Source: Sedimenticola sp. (GTDB lineage: Bacteria; Pseudomonadota; Gammaproteobacteria; Chromatiales; Chromatiaceae). From it: a DNA stretch of 6,817 bases. The stretch spans positions 1 to 6,817 of the forward strand of contig JAUXBK010000148.1 in NCBI GenBank assembly GCA_030619405.1, given 5' to 3'. A program made the translations under genes and the position numbers. Position 1 is the first letter of the stretch; the number at the start of each line of letters is the position of its first letter. The notes beneath the pieces were generated by a model. It was not told the origin of the DNA. It did not search any database and was given only the letters and a program-made list of their open reading frames with translations. This document shows, piece by piece, positions 1 to 4,752 of this stretch.

Positions 1-428
1 AGCGAGTTTCCGTCCCCGCGCTCGGTGCGCAAACGCTTCACCAGGGAGGCCAGATGCGCGAATCCCCCCACCTGGCCATACTTCCTGGCCGCCTGATCGA
101 AATCGAGGTAGGTGAAGGCATGGGCAGCCCTGCTGCCTGGCTCGATACCGAAATGTTTCAGAAAAGCATTGCCGACCACATGGGGTGCCTTGCCAAAGGC
201 GGATCCCACACCCAGATTGACACTGGGCTCGCGAAAGTAGATTGGATTCAACTGCGCGTGGCAATCGGTCATGTGCAACAGGCTGACGTTACCGAACCGT
301 GGAATCTCGTACATGTCCGAGGGTTTCTTGGCTGCGGCGAAAGCGGAGCCGGGGAGCATACCTGCTGCCCCCGCCAAGCCCATTAGCCGGATGAATTCTC
401 TTCGCGATAATCTCATTAATAGGTCCAT
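1..428 (-). CDS. soxB: SoxB, thiosulfohydrolase of the Sox system (N-terminal part, cut by window edge)
   Basis: SoxB is the periplasmic dimanganese enzyme that hydrolyses the terminal sulfone of thiosulfate bound to SoxY, releasing sulfate. Only the first 142 codons are present, about a quarter of a usual SoxB; the rest lies left of the window. Residues 6-16 (RLSRREFIRLM) form a twin-arginine motif followed by a hydrophobic stretch ending near AFA (29-31), so export is by Tat in folded form. The segment LLHMTDCHAQL (50-60) carries the Asp-x-His metal-ligand motif (D55, H57) of the 5'-nucleotidase/metallophosphoesterase fold, and GQVGGFAHLASLV near the visible end is also typical of SoxB. I used the ATG at 428; the ATG at 416 (MRLSRREF) is a real alternative, because the purine run AAGGATGG lies 8-11 bases before it while it directly abuts or overlaps the 428 codon. 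It is the last visible gene of the sox block and is separated from soxZ by a hairpin spacer. Confidence 0.96.
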   Translation of the reverse strand, partial: MDLLMRLSRREFIRLMGLAGAAGMLPGSAFAAAKKPSDMYEIPRFGNVSLLHMTDCHAQLNPIYFREPSVNLGVGSAFGKAPHVVGNAFLKHFGIEPGSRAAHAFTYLDFDQAARKYGQVGGFAHLASLVKRLRTERGDGNS

Positions 429-479
429 CCTTCGAGAGTGCACCTGCTGTCCGGGTGCCACACTGAATCGTATTATTCG

Positions 480-512
480 AAAAAAGGCCGGTGCGGTAAA
501 AGCCACCGCACC
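480..512 (-). terminator. Hairpin plus T-tract between soxZ and soxB (terminator or attenuator)
   Basis: A perfect 8-bp stem, GGTGCGGT (490-497) against ACCGCACC (505-512), encloses a 7-base loop. On the sox strand it is followed by GGCC and then six T residues (480-485). It starts 13 bases after the soxZ stop. The form is that of an intrinsic terminator, but the 4-base gap before the T-tract weakens it, and soxB follows in the same direction, so partial termination or attenuation before soxB is more likely than a complete stop. Confidence 0.5.
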
Positions 513-525
513 AGTGCAGTGCTGA

Positions 526-843
526 TCAACCGATCTTGGCCTCGGCCGAATCGGACTTGCCGGTATTGTCTACCCAGCTCAGTTTCAGCATGTCGCCCTT
601 GTTGGCCCCCTTGAACTTGAACGAAAGGTAGGGGTTCTTGGAGACACCACCACTCCAGAGTGCAGTCAGGCGGACCTTGCCACCGGACTCGCAGGTTACC
701 TCCTGGATGAAGTGGGCGGGGATCAGCTCACCGCTCTTCTTGTCCTTGCGGGCGCCGGTCTCCATCGGGTGGGTCATCAGGGCCTTGACGGTGACCAGGT
801 CACCCTTCATCTTGGCCCGGATTTTGATGCTCTTTTTTGCCAT
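526..843 (-). CDS. soxZ: SoxZ, thiosulfate-carrier complex subunit
   Basis: SoxZ is the immunoglobulin-like partner of SoxY; the SoxYZ heterodimer carries sulfur intermediates among the Sox enzymes in the periplasm. The 105-residue length is normal for the family. Recognisable segments are the N-terminal strand block with MTHPMETG (residues 23-30), AHFIQEVTCE in the middle, and the C-terminal pattern NPYLSFKFKG with KLSWVDNTGKSD, typical of SoxZ. There is no signal peptide, as expected: SoxZ is exported bound to Tat-dependent SoxY. The ATG at 843 is preceded by a strong ribosome binding site, GGAGGAA (851-857), with a 7-base spacer. That strong site may matter, because soxZ is separated from soxY by an unusually long 223-base structured spacer rather than following it closely. 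Confidence 0.97.
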   Translation of the reverse strand: MAKKSIKIRAKMKGDLVTVKALMTHPMETGARKDKKSGELIPAHFIQEVTCESGGKVRLTALWSGGVSKNPYLSFKFKGANKGDMLKLSWVDNTGKSDSAEAKIG

Positions 844-901
844 TGTTCTGTTCCTCCAGGAATTCTCTTTTCGGGAATAATTGAGTCAGTTTCTGTGCGG
901 G

Positions 902-952
902 ATACGTCCCTGTAGGTTCAGTCCGGCCTGGCATCCCTGCCGGGCGTTCGCC
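902..952. repeat. Extragenic hairpin repeat, copy 1 (soxZ-proximal)
   Basis: This is a 51-base copy of the element also found at 979-1031; the two differ by a 2-base length change and scattered substitutions in the middle, while the 21 bases at 932-952 are identical to 1011-1031 apart from register. It contains TACG-TCCC-TGTA (903-914), GCCTGGC-ATCCCT-GCCGGGC (925-944, one non-Watson-Crick pair) and CGGGCG-TT-CGCCCG (941-954). The pattern of short stems around a TCCC loop resembles families of palindromic extragenic repeats in Gammaproteobacteria; membership is inferred. Confidence 0.75.
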
Positions 953-978
953 CGCTTCAGCCAGGCTTAGGTGCCTGA

Positions 979-1031
979 ATACATCCCTGTAGCTTTGGGA
1001 TCCGGCCCGGCATCCCTGCCGGGCGTTCGCC
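979..1031. repeat. Extragenic hairpin repeat, copy 2 (soxY-proximal)
   Basis: This 53-base copy has the better-preserved structure. TACA-TCCC-TGTA (980-991) forms a 4-bp stem, and GCCCGGC-ATCCCT-GCCGGGC (1005-1024) forms a perfect 7-bp stem; both loops contain TCCC. It is a direct repeat of 902-952 with a start-to-start distance of 77 bases. Two tandem units in one spacer suggest a repetitive family that should occur elsewhere in the genome. Confidence 0.78.
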
Positions 1032-1032
1032 G

Positions 1033-1061
1033 GAAAATCTGGTCCACTGGACCAGATTTTC
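1033..1061 (-). terminator. Perfect 13-bp stem-loop directly after soxY
   Basis: GAAAATCTGGTCC (1033-1045) pairs completely with GGACCAGATTTTC (1049-1061) around a 3-base loop, beginning 5 bases after the soxY stop. The stem ends in an A-run on one side and a T-run on the other, like a bidirectional terminator, but there is no further T-tract outside the stem. It could cause partial termination before soxZ or protect the 3' end of a soxY transcript from exonucleases. Confidence 0.6.
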
Positions 1062-1066
1062 TCGGC

Positions 1067-1537
1067 TCACCCCCCACACCCGCCGATGGTTACCTTGACC
1101 TCTTTCTTGGCGCTGTAGAGCTTGCCGTCGGCCTTCACCACGGCTATCACATCGCCGGTCTTGCCCATTTTGATGCGGGTGGAGATGAACCCTTCGGCAC
1201 CCTCACCCAGATTGAAGCTAGCGATCAGGGGGGATGGATTGTTCACCGCAATGATGGAAATTGATTCGACCCCCTCGATACTGCTGGAGACGGTGACCGG
1301 CACCACTGCACCGTTTTCAGCGATGTCAGGTGCCTTGATCTTGATATCGCTGCTGTCGCTCATCTGGTCGCTGCCGGTGAGCGCCTTCAACGCATCCGGA
1401 ACTGCCTTGGCCCCAAATGCATCCTCCGGCCATGCTGCCAGAACGACCCGGGGTGAAAGCAGCCCGGTTCCAATAACCACACCCAGGGCGCTGGCACCCA
1501 GGGACCCTTTCAGAAATATTCTACGTTTGTTGTTCAT
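1067..1537 (-). CDS. soxY: SoxY, thiosulfate-carrier protein
   Basis: SoxY carries sulfur intermediates covalently on a cysteine at the tip of a flexible C-terminal arm. Here the protein is 156 residues and ends in GGCGG, placing the carrier cysteine at residue 154. The N-terminus MNNKRRIFLKG has a twin-arginine pair (R5, R6), followed by a hydrophobic region and a probable cleavage after VLA before AWPEDAF, so it is a Tat substrate and should export SoxZ with it. I chose the ATG at 1537 because GAGGAG (1545-1550) lies 7 bases before it; a TTG at 1564 would extend the protein by nine residues into the end of soxL without that support. The gene follows soxL by 23 bases. A perfect stem-loop and a repeat-bearing spacer separate it from its partner soxZ. 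Confidence 0.97.
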   Translation of the reverse strand: MNNKRRIFLKGSLGASALGVVIGTGLLSPRVVLAAWPEDAFGAKAVPDALKALTGSDQMSDSSDIKIKAPDIAENGAVVPVTVSSSIEGVESISIIAVNNPSPLIASFNLGEGAEGFISTRIKMGKTGDVIAVVKADGKLYSAKKEVKVTIGGCGG

Positions 1538-1544
1538 GTTGCGA

Positions 1545-1550
1545 CTCCTC
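1545..1550 (-). promoter_or_regulatory. Ribosome binding site fixing the soxY start
   Basis: GAGGAG on the minus strand sits 7 bases before the ATG at 1537. It supports that start, which puts the Tat twin arginines at residues 5-6, over a longer in-frame start at 1564. Confidence 0.8.
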
Positions 1551-1560
1551 TGGATCATGT

Positions 1561-2232
1561 TCAATTATTGACTGTGGTAAGACCGACGCTGACCCAGTCC
1601 TGCATGCCACCGCGATACCACTTGAGCTTGTAAGTGGGGTAACCAAGCTTTGCCAGGGTCTTTATGTTGATGGATGACTGGGGACACCAGCTGCCGTTGC
1701 AGAACAACACCAGGGTCCTGGCATTGCGAAAATCCCATTTTCCGTTCATCAGCCGCGCGTTGAATTGGTCCTGGAGAATTTGGCTCAAGGTGTCCGCTTC
1801 GGTGTCCACCGCGAACGCACCTTCCACATCCACATTGATCTTGTTCCAGGGAATATTGGTGGAACCGGGTATGGTTCCGCGGGCGATCCATTCCGGTGTC
1901 CGGGAGTCGATCACCATCACCGTACGGTCACCACCACTGATGCGCTTGAGATAACCCAGCACCTCGAGTTCCCCCACGGTTTCCACACCGGCAACGACCT
2001 GCATCGGTTGAATGCAGAACGGAGGGCAGGCCCTCGCCGTATGGCTGTATGCTTTCGGAATAACGGCACTCTTATCCGCTGTACGGGAGATGGTTACCGG
2101 CTTGCCTTTATGCATGACATCGACACTGTGCAGTGAAGGCGTGATCTTTCCACCGTGCTCCGCTCCCGCCACACTTGCAAATGCCACTCCACCCGCCAGG
2201 GCAATCATGCCCAATACATTGGCGTATTTCAT
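1561..2232 (-). CDS. soxL: SoxL-like secreted rhodanese (sulfurtransferase)
   Basis: This 223-residue exported protein has a C-terminal rhodanese domain. A signal peptide covers residues 1-24 (hydrophobic run, VAGA before EHGG). The rhodanese part runs from about residue 85: VMVIDSRTPEWIARGTIPGS (105-124) is the family's first conserved block, and LVLFCNGSWCPQSS (174-187) is the active-site loop with the expected persulfide cysteine C178 and a second cysteine, C183. A roughly 80-residue region precedes the domain and contains ACPPFCIQP with C69 and C73. A rhodanese called SoxL follows soxK in Allochromatium vinosum; position and content match here. A role in moving sulfane sulfur from SoxYZ to an acceptor is inferred from context. 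It follows soxK by 32 bases; GAGGA with an 8-9-base spacer precedes the ATG at 2232. The name SoxL is a little less certain than the rhodanese call. Confidence 0.88.
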   Translation of the reverse strand: MKYANVLGMIALAGGVAFASVAGAEHGGKITPSLHSVDVMHKGKPVTISRTADKSAVIPKAYSHTARACPPFCIQPMQVVAGVETVGELEVLGYLKRISGGDRTVMVIDSRTPEWIARGTIPGSTNIPWNKINVDVEGAFAVDTEADTLSQILQDQFNARLMNGKWDFRNARTLVLFCNGSWCPQSSINIKTLAKLGYPTYKLKWYRGGMQDWVSVGLTTVNN

Positions 2233-2264
2233 AGTTATTTTCCTCTTAACTGGAGATCGGCTGA

Positions 2265-2606
2265 TCAGTATTTCAGGTATGAAGGCAGATGCAGCTCTTG
2301 CTGCGAAACTCCCTGCTGATACCCGAGATTACCCTCATCTTCCGCCTTCCTGGCCAGCTTCATCGCCTTGTCATAGTCGCCGGCTTTGAGCGCTGCCTGG
2401 GCCTGCTTGATGAATTTACCCGTATCCCGCCACTCGCTGTCCACAGAGGCGGCCTTCTTTCTGGCCTTCTCCGCACCATCGATCATCTTCTGTACTTCCA
2501 CCACCTTCGGGTCAGCCGCCTTGGCATCGGCGGCCAGCGTCGTACCCACGCCGCCGCCAAGCAGCGCCGTCACCAGCAATACGCTGTATAGTCTGTTTAC
2601 TTGCAT
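2265..2606 (-). CDS. soxK: SoxK, SoxAX-binding protein (SAXB family)
   Basis: SoxK is a small periplasmic protein that binds SoxA and SoxX and, in Chlorobaculum-type systems, helps hold the complex together and raises its activity. The 113-residue product has a signal peptide (hydrophobic core VLLVTALLGGGVG, cleavage near residue 25) and a short, very lysine/alanine-rich helical mature part. The family signature is visible as SEWRDTGKFIKQAQAAL (57-73), GDYDKAMKLARKAEDEG (76-92) and the tail GYQQ...YLKY. There are no cysteines or haem motifs. It sits between soxA (48 bases away) and soxL, the position SoxK has in soxXAKL clusters. The ATG at 2606 has GGGAG a few bases upstream. Assignment rests on this signature plus position. 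Confidence 0.9.
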   Translation of the reverse strand: MQVNRLYSVLLVTALLGGGVGTTLAADAKAADPKVVEVQKMIDGAEKARKKAASVDSEWRDTGKFIKQAQAALKAGDYDKAMKLARKAEDEGNLGYQQGVSQQELHLPSYLKY

Positions 2607-2654
2607 GGTTTCACTCCCACATTACTGTTTGTCCGTCGAACTTGCCAGCCACTG

Positions 2655-3494
2655 TTACTTGCGGGCACCGGGGCCGTTCAATTCCAGGCCATTGCTCATG
2701 TAGGTGAGGAAGTACTCCAGGTTGCGGTACTGCTCACCCTGCGCCTTGAACGGCTTGGCACGGATATTTTTGTTGCAGCCGGTAAAGCGGCGGTGCAAGG
2801 TCCCGACCGTACCCCACTTGGAACGATAGGTCGGCCAGTGGGTGGTTTGTCCCAGCGTCGGGCTCAGTATCTCGGTACGCACCTTCATCCCGGTATTCTG
2901 CAGATGGCAGGTGGAACAAGAGAAGTTGAGCTGACCCCGGCGGGTGAAGTAGAACTTCCTGCCATTCTCATAGGCCGCTAAAGCGCGCGGATCATCGTCC
3001 GGGATCACCACATTGGTGACCTGACCACGGGACTGGAAGGCGGTATAGGCAACGATGTTGGTGATGGATCCCTTCTTGTACTTGAGCGGCTTCTCGCCGT
3101 TGGCCTCGCGGCATTGGTTCAAGGCCAGAGGCAGGGTCATCACCATCCCCTGCTCCTTGTCCCAGTGCGGATAGTTACCGGCAATCGCGGGGCCATCCGG
3201 AAAGCAGTCCTTGTAGCCCTTGCCGTTGGCGAAGGGGGTCTCCCACATCACCTCGCCTTCGTCGATAAAGGGCTCGTAGGGAGGAAACTCCTCGATCGCC
3301 TCCCAGTTCTCACGCCCGATCGGGTCGATGGCATAGGCACCATTCACAAACTCCTCCATCGGTACACCGGAGAAGCGCCACTTGTAAAGCTTGTTAAAAG
3401 CGTTACGGTCCTCTTCCGGTGTCGTTGCCTGGGCCCCCATGGAAACTGTGCCGGCAATGGCCAGGACGGCCACTCTGTTCAGTAGTTTTTTCAT
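2655..3494 (-). CDS. soxA: SoxA, cytochrome c subunit of SoxAX (monohaem type)
   Basis: SoxA with SoxX forms the L-cysteine S-thiosulfotransferase that oxidatively joins thiosulfate to the SoxY carrier cysteine. The 279-residue protein has a Sec signal peptide (1-23, ending AQA). It has two cytochrome-like halves. In the first, no CxxCH occurs; instead C97 (GYKDCFPDG) and C128 (LNQCREANG) stand where monohaem SoxA proteins have a disulfide. The second half has the haem site CSTCH (193-197), and RRFTGCN provides C240, the position of the cysteine ligand of the active-site haem, modified to persulfide in characterised SoxA. It therefore appears to bind one haem, the arrangement usually paired with SoxK. 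AGGAGA (3506-3511) lies 11 bases before the ATG at 3494. A 75-base spacer with a perfect palindrome separates it from soxX. Confidence 0.97.
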   Translation of the reverse strand: MKKLLNRVAVLAIAGTVSMGAQATTPEEDRNAFNKLYKWRFSGVPMEEFVNGAYAIDPIGRENWEAIEEFPPYEPFIDEGEVMWETPFANGKGYKDCFPDGPAIAGNYPHWDKEQGMVMTLPLALNQCREANGEKPLKYKKGSITNIVAYTAFQSRGQVTNVVIPDDDPRALAAYENGRKFYFTRRGQLNFSCSTCHLQNTGMKVRTEILSPTLGQTTHWPTYRSKWGTVGTLHRRFTGCNKNIRAKPFKAQGEQYRNLEYFLTYMSNGLELNGPGARK

Positions 3495-3541
3495 GATCTG
3501 TCTCGTCTCCTAGCAGATAGGTTCAGTGGTTCGAGAACTGG

Positions 3542-3569
3542 CTGGTACCTCAAATATTTGAGGTACCAG
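3542..3569. repeat. Perfect 28-bp palindrome between soxX and soxA
   Basis: CTGGTACCTCAAAT (3542-3555) is followed at once by its exact reverse complement (3556-3569), with no unpaired centre in DNA and a probable AUAU loop on a 12-bp stem in RNA. It touches the soxX stop codon and begins 47 bases before the soxA start. No T-tract follows on the sox strand, so a classical terminator is unlikely. A 3'-end stabiliser, an RNA processing point or a protein-binding operator is possible. Confidence 0.85.
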
Positions 3570-3941
3570 TCATAATGTCCAGATATATTCCACCAGCTTA
3601 TCCATCTCTGCCTCGGTAAGAACCTTGTTGCGTCCGAAGGGCACCATTGCGGATTCGGGATTGGCAGCAGTGGGATCCCATATCTGTGCACGCAGTTTCT
3701 GCTTATCAGGATAACGGGCTTTCATCGCAATCAGCGGTGGCCCGAGATTACCGGGGAATTCGCCTCCCTCGATCAAATGGCAGGCGAGACAATTGCCCTT
3801 CTTACGGCTTAAGGCGATGGCCTTGCCTTCGGCCACAACGCTGGAACCTTCGGCTGCAAGCGATGGAAGGGGGAGTATCTGACCGGCCAGCAGCGTCACG
3901 GCACCGGCCATCACAGACAGCTTCAGATTGCTTATTGACAT
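3570..3941 (-). CDS. soxX: SoxX, monohaem cytochrome c subunit of SoxAX
   Basis: SoxX is the electron-accepting c-type cytochrome partner of SoxA. The predicted 123-residue precursor has a Sec signal peptide (1-29/30, hydrophobic core VMAGAVTLLAG, cleavage after SLA or SLAA). The mature part has a single haem site CLACH (51-55), LGPPL (66-70) as in class I cytochromes c, and AMVPFGRN (98-105), where M99 is the expected distal haem ligand. The C-terminal helix EAEMDKLVEYIWTL closes the fold. I chose the ATG at 3941 because GGAGG (3947-3951) is 5 bases upstream; the adjacent ATG at 3944 is only 2 bases from it, and a longer frame to 3992 would add residues ahead of the signal peptide with no ribosome binding site. 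It is the first gene of the sox block and follows the response regulator by about 200 bases. Confidence 0.96.
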   Translation of the reverse strand: MSISNLKLSVMAGAVTLLAGQILPLPSLAAEGSSVVAEGKAIALSRKKGNCLACHLIEGGEFPGNLGPPLIAMKARYPDKQKLRAQIWDPTAANPESAMVPFGRNKVLTEAEMDKLVEYIWTL

Positions 3942-3946
3942 CATAT

Positions 3947-3951
3947 CCTCC
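3947..3951 (-). promoter_or_regulatory. Ribosome binding site fixing the soxX start
   Basis: GGAGG on the minus strand is 5 bases from the ATG at 3941. It decides among four in-frame ATG codons (3992, 3953, 3944, 3941) in favour of the one giving a normal short signal peptide n-region. Confidence 0.75.
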
Positions 3952-3970
3952 ATAAAGACGGTTGTATGAA

Positions 3971-4033
3971 GATTGACCGGGCCGTCTGGCATTTAATACC
4001 GGCAGTCTGGAAAAGGCGTATACCCGGTCAATC
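3971..4033. repeat. 11-bp inverted repeat upstream of soxX
   Basis: GATTGACCGGG (3971-3981) has a perfect inverted copy at 4023-4033, with 41 bases between. The centre-to-centre distance is 52 bases, about five turns of DNA. It may be a pair of regulator-binding sites on the same helix face, or the stem of a large leader structure if transcription starts further upstream. Confidence 0.7.
3980..4010. repeat. 10-bp direct repeat at two helical turns upstream of soxX
   Basis: GGCCGTCTGG (3980-3989) and GGCAGTCTGG (4001-4010) match at 9 of 10 positions, with a start-to-start spacing of 21 bases. They lie inside the inverted-repeat interval and flank the -10-like TATTAA. They may be regulator half-sites; this could also be chance at this length. 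Confidence 0.45.
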
Positions 4034-4140
4034 GATAGCCGATGTCTCTCATGGACAAGTTTGTGTGGCTGAGCGGATTATGAGGCCAACAGAGAAGAGA
4101 AAAAAATAGGAAGATACAGGAAAAGGTATTGTGGTTTTCC

Positions 4141-4752
4141 TTAGTATGATTCCAGGGAAAGCATCATTCGCATCAGGTCCGACAGGGAACCAGCCTCCAT
4201 CTTTTCCATAACCTTGGCGCGATGCGCCTCGACGGTCGACTGACTGACATTGAGATCAGCCGCGATCACCTTGTTGCGCTTGCCTGCCGCCACCTGCTCC
4301 AGCACCTCACGCTCGCGCGGTGTCAGTTTTTCATAGCGGGCCTGGATCTCCGCCAGCCGGGATGCCTCCCCCCGCTGCTCTGCATCCTTCTCGATGGCTC
4401 GGTGCACGCTGTCCAGCAGGGCCTGGTCATTGAACGGCTTCTCGATGAAATCCACCGCCCCCGCCTGTACCGCCCGTACCGCCATCGGCACATCACCATG
4501 ACCGGTAATGATGATCACCGGCGGGTGAATCCGTTCCGCCGCGAGTCTGGCCTGCAGGTCCAGGCCGCTCATCCCCGGCATGCGGACATCCAGCAGCAGG
4601 CATCCCGGCCGTTCCGGGTCGAACTGATCCAGAAACGCCTGAGCCGAAGGGAAGGTCTCCACCATCAGCCCTACCGACTCCATCAGCAGCCGCATGGCAT
4701 CCCGCACCTCCTGGTCATCGTCGACAATGAACACCCTGCTGTTACTGCTCAT
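4141..4752 (-). CDS. FixJ/TtrR-type response regulator
   Basis: This 203-residue protein is a two-domain transcription regulator. The receiver domain (about 5-120) has the acidic pair D12/D13, the phosphoacceptor D55 in LLLDVRMPGMSG, T83 in IIITGHGD and K105 in EKPF. A short linker leads to a LuxR-type helix-turn-helix (about 140-200) with LTPREREVLEQVAAGKRNK and the recognition region SQSTVEAHRAKVMEKM. The signature ITGHGDVPMAV-(10 residues)-F-EKPF is characteristic of the FixJ/TtrR/DctR group. It overlaps the upstream kinase gene by 11 bases, so translation is probably coupled; GGAGGG lies 8 bases before the ATG at 4752. Position between a TtrS-like kinase and soxX suggests it controls sox expression, which is inferred. 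A terminator-like pyrimidine tract follows it. Confidence 0.95.
   Translation of the reverse strand: MSSNSRVFIVDDDQEVRDAMRLLMESVGLMVETFPSAQAFLDQFDPERPGCLLLDVRMPGMSGLDLQARLAAERIHPPVIIITGHGDVPMAVRAVQAGAVDFIEKPFNDQALLDSVHRAIEKDAEQRGEASRLAEIQARYEKLTPREREVLEQVAAGKRNKVIAADLNVSQSTVEAHRAKVMEKMEAGSLSDLMRMMLSLESY

Larger units (their letters stand above)
844..1066 (-). other. Structured spacer between soxY and soxZ
   Basis: This 223-base stretch has no credible gene. From the soxY side it holds a perfect 13-bp stem-loop (1033-1061), a first copy of a hairpin-rich repeat (979-1031), a short hairpin CAGGC/GCCTG (962-977), a second copy of the repeat (902-952), and finally the soxZ ribosome binding site (851-857). 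I see no convincing promoter for soxZ. soxY and soxZ are normally adjacent or nearly so, so this spacer looks like a later insertion or expansion of extragenic repeats. Confidence 0.8.
3942..4140 (-). promoter_or_regulatory. Probable sox control region between response regulator and soxX
   Basis: This is the only long spacer ahead of the sox genes. On the sox strand, just after the regulator stop, GGAAAA and TTTTCC (4135-4140 and 4119-4124) could form a weak 6-bp hairpin, followed about 12 bases later by seven T residues (4100-4106) in a pyrimidine-rich run; this may be a weak terminator. Further on come an inverted repeat (3971-3981 with 4023-4033) and a direct repeat (3980-3989 and 4001-4010). 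A -10-like TATTAA lies at 3993-3998 without a good -35 element at 16-18 bases, as expected for an activator-dependent promoter. The promoter itself is an inference. Confidence 0.5.

Noticed and set aside
445..460. Sigma-54-like element before soxB on the minus strand: TGGCAC, five bases, then CAGCA.
   Set aside because: The -24 half is perfect and the GC of the -12 half is in register, but the usual TT before GC is replaced by CA, and the start would leave only a few bases before the soxB ATG. No enhancer-binding regulator is visible.
54..525. Plus-strand open frames opposite the start of soxB.
   Set aside because: The minus strand encodes an unmistakable SoxB Tat signal and metal motif here; the plus-strand products resemble nothing.
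861..900. Possible separate promoter for soxZ just before its ribosome binding site.
   Set aside because: Only weak AT-rich stretches on the minus strand, with no pair of -35 and -10 hexamers at acceptable spacing.
844..1066. Possible CRISPR array or tandem-repeat locus from the two similar units.
   Set aside because: Only two imperfect units of 51-53 bases with one 26-base interval, each rich in internal hairpins; this fits extragenic palindromic repeats rather than CRISPR repeats and spacers.
3570..3992. Longer soxX reading frame starting at the ATG at 3992.
   Set aside because: It would add 17 residues before the signal peptide with no ribosome binding site; GGAGG five bases before the ATG at 3941 gives a normal SoxX precursor.
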